From Bacteroidaceae bacterium (GTDB taxonomy: Bacteria; Bacteroidota; Bacteroidia; Bacteroidales; Bacteroidaceae), in contig JAFZWM010000014.1 of the NCBI GenBank assembly GCA_017617315.1, positions 124,001-188,000 of the forward strand: a stretch of 64,000 nt of DNA, in the 5' to 3' direction. How positions within the stretch are numbered: the stretch's first letter is position 1; each line of letters opens with the position of its first letter. Below the pieces are notes generated by a model. It did no database searches. It worked only from the letters and a program-made list of their open reading frames with translations, and was not told where the DNA came from. This document shows positions 9,049 to 17,097 of this stretch, piece by piece. The position numbers and the translations under genes are program-made.

Positions 9049-10181
9049 ATGGGCTACAACAACTTATAAATCAGCTTTGCCCCAATGGCGTGGAATGGGA
9101 AACGTTGGGGAAATTGTGTGAGATAAATAAAGGAGAGCAACTCAACAAAGAAAATATGTCTGAAGTTGGTAGTTATCCGGTTATAAATGGTGGTATTTGT
9201 CCTTCTGGTTATGTGGAAGTTTACAATCAGCCTAAGGATACTATAACAATTTCACAAGGTGGAGCTTCTGCTGGGTACGTAAATTGGATGAAAACAGAAT
9301 TTTGGGCTGGTGCTCATTGTTATGTAGTAATTCCAAACAAGGAAATCGTTAGTAACCGATACGTTTATCATTACGTCAAATCAATAGAGAGTAAACTGCA
9401 AGAGTGTCAATATGGGGCAGGTATTCCAGCACTTGCAAAAAAGACGGTAGAACAGGTTCAAATCCCCCTCCCGCCTCTCGCCATCCAATCCCGCATTGTT
9501 GAAATCCTCGACCATTTCACCAATCTCACCGCCAACCTCACCGCAGAGCTTGCTCTCCGCCGTAAGCAGTTCGAGCACTTCCGCGAAAAACTCCTCTCGC
9601 TCGATGGCGTGGAAGGGGTAGAATGGAAAGCGTTGGGGGGAGTGTGTGAATATTCTAAAAAGCGTATCGTAGCCGCAGAACTCAATAACGCCAACTATGT
9701 TAGTGTAGAAAACTTGCTGCAAAACAAAAAAGGGAAAACACAATCTGAATGTTGCCCTGATGCAGGCTGTTGGACAAAGTTTGAAGTTGGTGATGTCTTG
9801 ATTGGTAATATAAGACCTTACTTGCGTAAAATTTGGCTTGCAGATATAATAGGCGGTACTAATGGTGATGTTCTTGTAATTCATATAAAAGACAGCGATG
9901 TTCTTTGTCCTTCATATCTATATTATATTCTTTCGTCAGAAGATTTTTTCACATACGATACCAGTAATTCAAAAGGTGCAAAAATGCCACGTGGGGACAA
10001 AAGTGCAGTTATGGCCTATTCGTTTCCCGTTCCACCTCTCGCCGTCCAGCAGTCCATCGTTGAACAGCTCGACAAATTTACCGCTCTAATCCAGAATATT
10101 GAAAACGAGTTGGCTCTCCGCCAAAAGCAATACGAGTATTGTCGCGAAAAACTTCTTTCGTTCCCATCTCCATCATTGTAG
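9045..10181 (+). CDS. hsdS: Type I restriction-modification system, specificity subunit HsdS
   Basis: 378 residues, starting at the ATG that overlaps the hsdM stop. HsdS carries two target-recognition domains that read the two halves of a bipartite site. Here TRD1 is about residues 10-145 and TRD2 about 205-330, each followed by a conserved helical spacer (PPLAIQSRIVEILDHFTNL... and PPLAVQQSIVEQLDKFTAL...) that ends in a near-identical LALR-KQ-E-REKLLS segment. The protein is therefore two homologous halves: each starts with a VEWE/VEWK-LG--CE sequence. The TRDs are visibly more AT-rich than the spacers, as expected for domains exchanged by recombination. Only one hsdS copy and no recombinase are seen nearby. 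Confidence 0.95.
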   Translation: MNGLQQLINQLCPNGVEWETLGKLCEINKGEQLNKENMSEVGSYPVINGGICPSGYVEVYNQPKDTITISQGGASAGYVNWMKTEFWAGAHCYVVIPNKEIVSNRYVYHYVKSIESKLQECQYGAGIPALAKKTVEQVQIPLPPLAIQSRIVEILDHFTNLTANLTAELALRRKQFEHFREKLLSLDGVEGVEWKALGGVCEYSKKRIVAAELNNANYVSVENLLQNKKGKTQSECCPDAGCWTKFEVGDVLIGNIRPYLRKIWLADIIGGTNGDVLVIHIKDSDVLCPSYLYYILSSEDFFTYDTSNSKGAKMPRGDKSAVMAYSFPVPPLAVQQSIVEQLDKFTALIQNIENELALRQKQYEYCREKLLSFPSPSL

Positions 10182-10225
10182 AAGGGGGTGGGGGCTTTCA
10201 ATTCTCAACTTTCAAATTTCAATTT

Positions 10226-13200
10226 ATGAACCAGTCTATAATCATCGAAGAACAGCATCGCACTGTTGTGGCTCAATATTCGCCCATTCCGCGCAACGAT
10301 GATGATTACCAGAGCGAAGCCAAGTTAGAGAAAGAGCTAATCAGCACACTCTCGGCGCAAGGCTACGGCACACCCGCCATACACACCGAGGCTGATATGC
10401 TCGCCAACCTCCGCCGCCAACTCGAAGCACTCAACTCCATCACCTTCACCGATGCCGAGTGGGCGCGCTTCTTCAAGCAAAATATACAGTGTGAGCCAAA
10501 CAACGGGCAAAGCGTCAGCAACGATGTCATTGAGCAGTGTACCGTAAAAATCCAGAAAACTCGCACCTTCTCACTCACTCGCGACGATGGCACTGTAAAG
10601 AATATAGATATTATCGACGCCGCCAACCCTTACCGCAACACGTTGCAGGTAATAAACCAATATGTGCCCGAAGGTGGTGCGCACGCCAATCGCTACGATG
10701 TTACCATCCTCGTCAATGGCTTGCCTCTGGTGCATATCGAGCTAAAGCGCCGCGGCGTAAATATCAAAGAAGCATTCAATCAGATAAACCGCTACGGCCG
10801 CGATTCCTTTTGGGCTGGCTCGGGCTTGTTCAACTATGTGCAAATCTTCGTCGTAAGCAATGGCACTAATACCAAGTACTACGCCAATACCACCCGCTAC
10901 GCTCATGTGAAAGAGCAGAACGGACAAAAGCAGGGAAAAGTAAAGAAGGATTGCAACAGTTGGGAGTTCACCTCCTTCTGGGCCGACGAGCAAAACAACA
11001 TCATTGCCGACCTCGCCGACTTCGCCCGCACCTTCTTCGCCAAAAGCACCATTCTAAACATACTTACGCGCTTCTGCGTTTTCACCGTCGATAAGAATCT
11101 CATGGTTATGCGTCCGTACCAGATAGCAGCCACCGAGAATATTTTGCTCCGCATCCGTCGTGCTCTCAACCTTCACCACGAAGGCACTCGCGACGCTGGC
11201 GGCTACATCTGGCACACCACGGGCAGCGGCAAGACGCTCACATCATTCAAAACGGCGCAGCTCGCCTCGTGTATGCCCGAAATTGATAAAGTGCTCTTCG
11301 TCGTCGACCGCAAAGACCTCGACTATCAAACCATGAAGGAGTACGACAATTTCCAAAAGGATAGCGCCAACTCCAACACCAACATAGGCGTGCTGCATCG
11401 CCAGCTCAACGATAGCCAGAGTCATATCATCATCACCACCATTCAGAAGCTCTCTATCCTTCTCGGTAAGAAAGACCCGCGTTATAGCCTCAACTGCCTC
11501 GATAGCCGCATCGTCATCATCTTCGACGAGTGCCACCGCTCCCAGTTCGGCGATATGCACAAGGTGATAGTCCGCAAGTTCAAGCGTTATATGATTTTCG
11601 GCTTCACTGGCACGCCAATCTTTGCCGAAAATGCTGGCTCTGCTCGCAAAACCACTGCCGACCTCTTTGGCGACAAACTGCATACCTACACCATCATCGA
11701 CGCCATTCGCGATAAAAACGTGCTCAAATTCCACGTCGATTATATCAGTACTATGCACATGAAAGACGGTGTAAAAGACGAGCAAGTCTGGGGCATCAAC
11801 ACCAAAGAAGCCCTCCACGACTCTCGCCGCATTCACAACAATGTTGCCTATGTACTCGACCACTATGCCGCCAAAACCAAGCGCGACGAAACCTACATCG
11901 TCTCCCGCATCGAAAATGTCGAAGAGGTTATCAAGCGCGGCAAAAAAGTCGATGAGGTTAAGCAAAAGCATCGTGTTCGTGGCTTCAACTCCATCTTTGC
12001 TGCCGACAGTGTCGAAATGGCTATTGCCTACTACAACGAGTTCAAGCTACAGCAAGCCAACACGCCAGAAAACGAACGGCTCAAAATTGCCACCATCTTC
12101 ACCTACGGCGCAAACGAAGAAGAGACCGACGCCGACGATGATATTATCGACGATACCAACGAATCGCCCGAAAATGTTGAACAGCTCAAGCAGAAGAGCC
12201 CCGTTGCCTACGAAGCTCTAAGCAGTGCTATCGACGATTATAATCGCATGTTCAGCACTCAATACTCTCTCGATGGCGACAATTTCCAGAGTTATTACAA
12301 AGATGTTTCGCAGCGCGTCAAGAATCGTGAGCTCGACATGGTTATCGTTGTCGGCATGTTCCTCACTGGCTTCGACGCCAAAACGCTCAACACTCTTTGG
12401 GTAGATAAGAATCTCAAAATGCACGGTCTTTTGCAGTCGTATAGCCGCACCAACCGCATTCTCAACTCCATAAAGAACTGCGGCAACATCGTCAACTTCC
12501 GCAACCTCGAAGAGGAAACCGACCGCGCACTCTCGCTCTTTGGCGATAAAGATGCCGCTGGGGTGGTCCTCCTTCGTCCATTTGGCGATTACTATTATGG
12601 CTACGACACCCCCGACGGCAAGCATCACCCAGGCTACACCGAGATTGTCAGCGAGCTGCTCGAAAAATTTGAGCCCACAGAGGCGTTTTTCCTCTCCCTA
12701 TCCGTGGAGCAGAAAAAAGACTTTGTCCGCCTCTTTGGTGCGTTCCTCAAAATGAACAATCTCCTCTCCATCTTCGACCAATTCACCGAAGACAAGCGTG
12801 TTATCAAAGTCGGCCAAGTCCAAGACTTCACAAGCCTCTACCAAGAAGTGCGCGAAGAGCTGCAAGGCAACAACCCCAAGGGCGACAGCACCAACATCAA
12901 CGAGGATCTTGTTTTCGAGATGGAGCTGGTTAAGCAGATTCAAGTGTCTATCGAATACATACTTATGCTCGTCAAAGAGTATCACGATAGCAATTGCACC
13001 GACAAAGAAATATGTGTCAAGATTTCCAAAGCCGTCAAAGCAAGCCCAGATTTGCGCGATAAAATCGAACTCATCGAGCGCTTTATCGAACGCATGACAG
13101 CATCCACCGGCGACGTCTTTGATGAATGGGATAAGTACGTGGCAGAGCAGAAAGAAGAAGAGTTGAAAGCAATCATCGCCCAGTTCAACCTCAACGAGGA

Positions 13201-13375
13201 AAAGACACGGGCATATCTTGCGCAGTCCGAGTCTGATGGCTTTATAAGCGCGTCAGGCACAGCCCTCGCCGAAGTCTTGCCGCCGCTTAACCCATTCCTT
13301 CCTCAGCGTGCCGAAGTTAAAGCCAAAGTCTTTGAAGCATTGGAAAATTTGTTCAATAAGTATAGAAGCGTGTAG
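10226..13375 (+). CDS. hsdR: Type I restriction-modification system, endonuclease/translocase subunit HsdR
   Basis: 1049 residues using the ATG at 10226 (MNQSIIIEEQHRTVV); the longer frame from 10139 overlaps the hsdS end and lacks family support. HsdR translocates DNA and cuts unmethylated DNA. The N-terminal nuclease has the PD-(D/E)xK core ending in IELKRRG (E172, K174). The SF2 motor follows: GSGKT (333-337), DECH (from residue 434), the GFTGTP motif III and later helicase motifs (MVIVVGMFLTGFDAKTLNTLWVDK; LLQSYSRTNR). The C-terminal third is the helical HsdM-contact region. The subfamily resembles EcoR124-type enzymes. A 44-bp gap after hsdS holds a TCAACTTTCAA-type low-complexity run also found after hsdR. 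A terminator ends the operon. Confidence 0.96.
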   Translation: MNQSIIIEEQHRTVVAQYSPIPRNDDDYQSEAKLEKELISTLSAQGYGTPAIHTEADMLANLRRQLEALNSITFTDAEWARFFKQNIQCEPNNGQSVSNDVIEQCTVKIQKTRTFSLTRDDGTVKNIDIIDAANPYRNTLQVINQYVPEGGAHANRYDVTILVNGLPLVHIELKRRGVNIKEAFNQINRYGRDSFWAGSGLFNYVQIFVVSNGTNTKYYANTTRYAHVKEQNGQKQGKVKKDCNSWEFTSFWADEQNNIIADLADFARTFFAKSTILNILTRFCVFTVDKNLMVMRPYQIAATENILLRIRRALNLHHEGTRDAGGYIWHTTGSGKTLTSFKTAQLASCMPEIDKVLFVVDRKDLDYQTMKEYDNFQKDSANSNTNIGVLHRQLNDSQSHIIITTIQKLSILLGKKDPRYSLNCLDSRIVIIFDECHRSQFGDMHKVIVRKFKRYMIFGFTGTPIFAENAGSARKTTADLFGDKLHTYTIIDAIRDKNVLKFHVDYISTMHMKDGVKDEQVWGINTKEALHDSRRIHNNVAYVLDHYAAKTKRDETYIVSRIENVEEVIKRGKKVDEVKQKHRVRGFNSIFAADSVEMAIAYYNEFKLQQANTPENERLKIATIFTYGANEEETDADDDIIDDTNESPENVEQLKQKSPVAYEALSSAIDDYNRMFSTQYSLDGDNFQSYYKDVSQRVKNRELDMVIVVGMFLTGFDAKTLNTLWVDKNLKMHGLLQSYSRTNRILNSIKNCGNIVNFRNLEEETDRALSLFGDKDAAGVVLLRPFGDYYYGYDTPDGKHHPGYTEIVSELLEKFEPTEAFFLSLSVEQKKDFVRLFGAFLKMNNLLSIFDQFTEDKRVIKVGQVQDFTSLYQEVREELQGNNPKGDSTNINEDLVFEMELVKQIQVSIEYILMLVKEYHDSNCTDKEICVKISKAVKASPDLRDKIELIERFIERMTASTGDVFDEWDKYVAEQKEEELKAIIAQFNLNEEKTRAYLAQSESDGFISASGTALAEVLPPLNPFLPQRAEVKAKVFEALENLFNKYRSV

Positions 13376-13414
13376 GGTAGGATAGCTCCTTCACACTGCA
13401 CCAATTATCGGTTT

Positions 13415-13456
13415 AACGCCCCAATCTCCATTTTGTGTTTTTGGGGCGTTTTTATT
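13415..13456 (+). terminator. Terminator of the hsd operon
   Basis: AACGCCCCAA (13415-13424) pairs perfectly with TTGGGGCGTT (13441-13450), followed by a T-rich tail. Confidence 0.9.
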
Positions 13457-13486
13457 TTTATATATGCCTAAGTTTACACTACTGAA

Positions 13487-13620
13487 ATCAATTGCCCATT
13501 GTCAATTAAAAAGTTTCAACTCTCAACTTTCAAGATACATTGTCAATTGTCAACTGTCCATTGATTCTCAATTTTCAAGCGAATTGTCAATTGTGAATTA
13601 GAAAAATTGTGAATTGAATT
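13487..13620 (+). repeat. Low-complexity TCAATTGTCAA-type repeat block
   Basis: Degenerate, overlapping copies of ATTGTCAATTG, TCAACTTTCAA and GTGAATT fill this stretch. Several are palindromic around CAATTG. A related run lies in the hsdS-hsdR gap at about 10196-10222. No gene is visible. Confidence 0.6.
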
Positions 13621-13624
13621 GTCA

Positions 13625-13790
13625 TCGGCTTGCTATCGGCTTACCTGAACGAATCCTGAACGAACCCAGAACGTATCCTGAACGTACTTTGAACGAACCC
13701 TGAACGAATCATGAACGTACCTTGAACGTATCTTGAACGTACCTTGCCCGTAGCTACCCCGTTCCTACCCCGTAGCTACTCCGAACCTTC
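13625..13790 (+). repeat. Tandem array of about 15 degenerate 11-bp units
   Basis: Reading in 11-base steps gives units such as TGAACGAATCC, TGAACGTACCT, TGAACGTATCT, TGCCCGTAGCT, ACCCCGTTCCT and ACTCCGAACCT, preceded by two units ATCGGCTTGCT and ATCGGCTTACC. The phase is kept throughout, with conserved CG at fixed positions. It is not a CRISPR array: units are far too short and there are no spacers. Not coding: no significant frame crosses it. Confidence 0.8.
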
Positions 13791-13991
13791 AGGCTTGTTT
13801 CCCTTTGCCTTGAAAGTCGCTTTTGAGGCTTTTTCTGCATAACAATTCATTATTTCGCATATTATTCCTGATTTATACAAAACTCGTATATTTTTCCTCC
13901 TTTTTGAAAAATATGAAAGCAGATAATGCGTTTTTATGATGATATGGTAAAAATATAACAAGATATTTGTTTTTGTTTTTGATAGATTTGT

Positions 13992-13999
13992 TATATTTG
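13992..13999 (+). promoter_or_regulatory. -7 promoter box of the exported beta-sandwich gene
   Basis: TATATTTG matches TAnnTTTG exactly; TTTG elements lie upstream at 13966-13969 and 13972-13975. The start codon is 31 nt downstream. Confidence 0.55.
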
Positions 14000-14030
14000 C
14001 CGTGTTAAAACCGAATTAAAGCTGTTTCTT

Positions 14031-14897
14031 ATGAAAAATAAATATTTAAAGATTTTATTATTTGCAATTCTTATACTAACATCCTCTGCTGCTAATGCCC
14101 GCAACTTGTGGAAGGGTAATGTGGTGTTCCAAAACTGGGATGAACATATTGTGCTCTTGAGCGGTTCGTTGCGCGATGTGTCTTTCGGCGACAAGATTAG
14201 CATTTCCATAAAGGATGTAACCGGAACGGGCGGCGTTGACGACTATCCGATTGTGGTGGTTAAGACATCTACCAAGTTCAAGAACATAGACGACTGGCCT
14301 CTGATTGCTACAACGCTCAACGGACTGCTCAACGGCCAGAATACACTCGAGTTCTATGTTACATACGATATTCTTAACATGCTGCGCCAGTACGGACTCA
14401 TCATTCAGGGAGCATTTTGTACGGTAACATCAGTTGAGGTTACGCCAACAAAATACAGTCACGACGGCGATTATTCTGATGCAATATGGATGGGCATTGT
14501 GCCTTTTGAATACTGGGCAAACTATGTGCTTGTGCCAAATTTGCAGTGGCAGCTGTCGTGCGCCAAGGCGGGCGACATCATGCGCATAAACTATGAGATA
14601 ACAGGCGATGAAGGCCCGGGCATAAAGCTCGGATATCTGTCGGCAAAAGACTGGTCGTGGGTTGATTTTGGCGCTTATGTACACGACTCAATCCCTGCTG
14701 CAAGATGCGGATATGTTGACATTCCGCTTACCGAGGAGTTTATGTCGGTATGGGGCAACTACAACAAGTGTAACAGCGCGCTTATCCGCGGCCGCCACGT
14801 TACGATAACATGCGTCAAGGTGTTCGACAAGAACGGAAACATGATTCGCCGAAAGAAGAACCTGAAGATTGAGGAGGCAACGTACGACAATCTGTAA
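14031..14897 (+). CDS. Exported protein with two carbohydrate-binding-like beta-sandwich modules
   Basis: 288 residues with a signal peptide (ILLFAILILTSSAANA). Two tandem modules can be seen: residues about 25-140, opening LWKGNVVFQNWDEHIVLL, and about 150-270, opening IWMGIVPFEYWANYVLVP. Each has a W-x-G start, a second W about 8 residues on, then GD-I-I---I and a closing strand (FCTVTSVEVTP; HVTITCVKVF). The same module type occurs in the mannan locus of this window (the insert in the GH26 enzyme and the tail of the TIG lipoprotein), so glycan binding is a reasonable inference. There is no enzyme domain. It has its own promoter and stands between the RM region and a PAQR gene. Confidence 0.6.
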   Translation: MKNKYLKILLFAILILTSSAANARNLWKGNVVFQNWDEHIVLLSGSLRDVSFGDKISISIKDVTGTGGVDDYPIVVVKTSTKFKNIDDWPLIATTLNGLLNGQNTLEFYVTYDILNMLRQYGLIIQGAFCTVTSVEVTPTKYSHDGDYSDAIWMGIVPFEYWANYVLVPNLQWQLSCAKAGDIMRINYEITGDEGPGIKLGYLSAKDWSWVDFGAYVHDSIPAARCGYVDIPLTEEFMSVWGNYNKCNSALIRGRHVTITCVKVFDKNGNMIRRKKNLKIEEATYDNL

Positions 14898-14933
14898 TAT
14901 CTTGCCGTTTTAATTTTATTTAAGGATAATATT

Positions 14934-14964
14934 TTTGTTTTTCGGAAAGTTTAGGTTAATTTTG
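14934..14964 (+). promoter_or_regulatory. Bacteroidetes-type promoter of the PAQR gene
   Basis: TTTG at 14934-14937, a 19-nt spacer, then TAATTTTG at 14957-14964, a full match to the consensus. The start codon is 41 nt downstream. Confidence 0.7.
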
Positions 14965-15005
14965 CGGCAGGTTTATGATTTGTGTTACTTGAATAGAATT
15001 TTGTT

Positions 15006-15662
15006 ATGACGATTTATTATACAAGGAAAGAGGAGTTATGGAATACATGGTCGCACGCCGCAGGCATTATGCTTGGCGTGTGCATCGGCAGCATATTCTT
15101 GACAATGTGCTGCATGGTCGATTCGGGCAGTTGGGTTAAGTGGGGCATCTCGCTCTACCTCTTCGGAATGCTCGGCTCGTACATCTCATCAACCATATAC
15201 CACGCTCTTCCGCCTTGCAACAAATGGAAGGAGCAGTTGCGAAAGTGGGATCATGCCGCAATCTACTGGCACATTGCCGGAAGCTATTCTCCGCTCACGC
15301 TCATTGCCATGCGTCAGGAGAGCTATTGGGGCATCGGGCTGTTCATCTTTATTTGGGCTTGCGCAATTATTGGCACGATAATGAGTTTTGCCCGTCTGAA
15401 GGAGCACAGCAATCTGGAAACGATAAGCTTCATTGCCATGGGAATCAGCGTTTTGGTAGCCTTCAAGCCGCTGCTCGATGCTACCGACATTGTTGCCGTT
15501 TCGTGGATTATTGCCGAGGGCGTATTCTTTATTACAGGTGCAATATTCTACAGTTTCCGCCGCATTTACATGCATTCTGTCTTCCATTTCTTTGTGCTTG
15601 CAGGCTCTATCTGCCACATCGTTGCGGTATGGGATGTCCTGCTTATTGAACTTGGAATCTGA
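15006..15662 (+). CDS. PAQR/hemolysin III family membrane protein (YqfA-like)
   Basis: 218 residues with seven predicted membrane segments. The family metal-site residues are visible: an early E/D-H pair region (ELWNTWSHAAG), SSTIYH at the end of helix 2, the HAAIYWHIAGSYSPL segment, and the C-terminal HSVFHFFVLAGSICHIVAV with its histidines. Family knowledge: integral inner-membrane proteins related to eukaryotic progestin/adiponectin receptors; the bacterial members are tied to membrane homeostasis rather than haemolysis, and their exact reaction is unsettled. The gene has its own promoter and ends at a convergent terminator shared with the GH26 gene. Confidence 0.9.
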   Translation: MTIYYTRKEELWNTWSHAAGIMLGVCIGSIFLTMCCMVDSGSWVKWGISLYLFGMLGSYISSTIYHALPPCNKWKEQLRKWDHAAIYWHIAGSYSPLTLIAMRQESYWGIGLFIFIWACAIIGTIMSFARLKEHSNLETISFIAMGISVLVAFKPLLDATDIVAVSWIIAEGVFFITGAIFYSFRRIYMHSVFHFFVLAGSICHIVAVWDVLLIELGI

Positions 15663-15683
15663 AAAATATTCAAGATAAAAACA

Positions 15684-15722
15684 AAGGCTTGTCTGACATC
15701 GCGTCTGACAAGCCTTCTTGTT
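15684..15722. terminator. Bidirectional terminator between convergent genes
   Basis: AAGGCTTGTC (15684-15693) pairs perfectly with GACAAGCCTT (15707-15716), with A-rich sequence on the left and T-rich on the right. It serves the PAQR gene and probably the convergent GH26 gene. Confidence 0.8.
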
Positions 15723-15753
15723 AGAATATAATCCAAATCAAACTTACAGTGTG

Positions 15754-16902
15754 CTAATTCTGTTTATTCTCCTTTTCGAGATATAGGCCGCTAATGTCGT
15801 TTAGGAACAGACTGCGCTTGTCGTTGTAGAACTTTACGAAGTCGTTGGCGCTAATGTGGCCGGGATAAGGTGCGAAGAAGTGGTTTTCTTTGTTGTGGGC
15901 ATTGCGCCAAACCACAACGTAGGCAATGTTGTGTTTGTCTATTACTGGGGCGAGAGTCTTTGTCCACCAGCTATCGTAAGGGATTGACTCGTAGCCTGTT
16001 TCGGTAAGGGCGGCAACCTTGTTGTGAGCCTTTGCAACCTTGCAGACCATTTCGAGATTCTTGTCGAGCATTCCGGCATAGGCATTGAGCGAGGTGTCGT
16101 TAGGCTCTCCAAAGCAGTAGCAGTCGAGTCCCATAATGTCTATGATGTCATCGCCCGGATAACGCTCCAGATATTTCTTCTCGTCGCCGTTGCTCTCAAT
16201 TCCCGGAGAATAGGCATAGAGCACGTTTACTATTCCGTTTGAGCGGATGTAGTCGACGGTCATCTGCCACAAATCCTTGTATTGCTTGGTGGTACACAAA
16301 TCTTGTCCCCACCAGAACCAGCTTCCTGTGTGCTCGTGATATGGCCTGAATATTACCGGAACTTTCACTCCGTAAGGCGTTTGCAGAGTCTTCAGGAATC
16401 CAACGAGCTTGCTAAGATATTCAATGTAGAGGTCGTGCTTGCTTCCGCCCTCGAGAACCGATGCCACTGTGTTCTTGTCCTTCACATCCCACGAGTCGCC
16501 TCCGGTGAGAGGGTTGCGCAGATGCCAGCTCAGCGTAATAACGCCGCCGTGGCTGTAGTGATTCCATATCTCTTCTCTGATGCGCCTGAACGGAACGCCG
16601 TCGAGGTTGCAGCTGTCGCCCAATTCAATGCCGCCGAGGTCGAAACTAAGCATTGCCGGATAGTCGTCGCATACGCTCTTTACATCGGAGCGCGCGCTGT
16701 CGCCCTCCCAGCCAATGCCGTAGACCGTGTCGTCGTGATGTCCGAACATGTATGCCGAGTCGGAAAGGCTTGTGAGGTTCTTGAGCAGATTCTCGGTGCG
16801 CTGCGTGCGCCCGGTGTCGGCCATAGGGTCGTCGGCTTTCTTTTCGGAGCACGACAGAAGTGCAAACGCAATGAATGCCGCTAAAATGTGTCTTGTCTTC
16901 AT
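15754..16902 (-). CDS. GH26 endo-beta-1,4-mannanase, lipoprotein
   Basis: 382 residues. The N-terminus is a lipoprotein signal (AAFIAFALLSC, Cys18), so the enzyme is probably anchored in the outer or inner membrane. The remainder is a single GH26 (beta/alpha)8 domain without accessory modules: acid/base E190 in RPYHEHTGSWFWWG and nucleophile E301 in ALTETGYES. Substrate-side aromatic residues (WFWWG) are conserved. GH26 enzymes cut beta-mannan internally or release mannobiose. It lies 5 kb from the mannan locus and is read alone, so it may be an extra mannanase with its own control. A -7 box TAAATTTG is present on the minus strand at 16966-16959. Confidence 0.93.
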   Translation of the reverse strand: MKTRHILAAFIAFALLSCSEKKADDPMADTGRTQRTENLLKNLTSLSDSAYMFGHHDDTVYGIGWEGDSARSDVKSVCDDYPAMLSFDLGGIELGDSCNLDGVPFRRIREEIWNHYSHGGVITLSWHLRNPLTGGDSWDVKDKNTVASVLEGGSKHDLYIEYLSKLVGFLKTLQTPYGVKVPVIFRPYHEHTGSWFWWGQDLCTTKQYKDLWQMTVDYIRSNGIVNVLYAYSPGIESNGDEKKYLERYPGDDIIDIMGLDCYCFGEPNDTSLNAYAGMLDKNLEMVCKVAKAHNKVAALTETGYESIPYDSWWTKTLAPVIDKHNIAYVVVWRNAHNKENHFFAPYPGHISANDFVKFYNDKRSLFLNDISGLYLEKENKQN

Positions 16903-17034
16903 CTTGGTATAAAATTAAATTCTGTTTCCTTCTGGTTTTTCGGGAAACCATTCTGGTGCAAATTTAGTTCAAAAACGGTGTGGAAATTAGTGTTTATTTA
17001 TCATTTTTGTTTCGGATTCGCGCAAACGTGCAAC

Positions 17035-17074
17035 AAAAAAAGCAAACCGCCTCGCACAGAGCGAAACGGCTTGC
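17035..17074 (-). terminator. Terminator of hppA
   Basis: On the minus strand GCAAGCCGTTTCGC pairs along 14 positions (with G-U pairs) with GCGAGGCGGTTTGC, followed by T7. It lies 24 bp past the hppA stop. Confidence 0.85.
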
Positions 17075-17097
17075 CGCTTATTTGGTACAAAAGTATG

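Noticed and set aside
13625-13790. CRISPR-like array downstream of the RM operon
   Set aside because: Units are 11 bp, contiguous and without spacers, and no cas gene is present.
15754-16902. Lone GH26 gene as part of the main mannan operon
   Set aside because: It is separated by hppA and several other genes, has its own -7 box, and ends at a convergent terminator.
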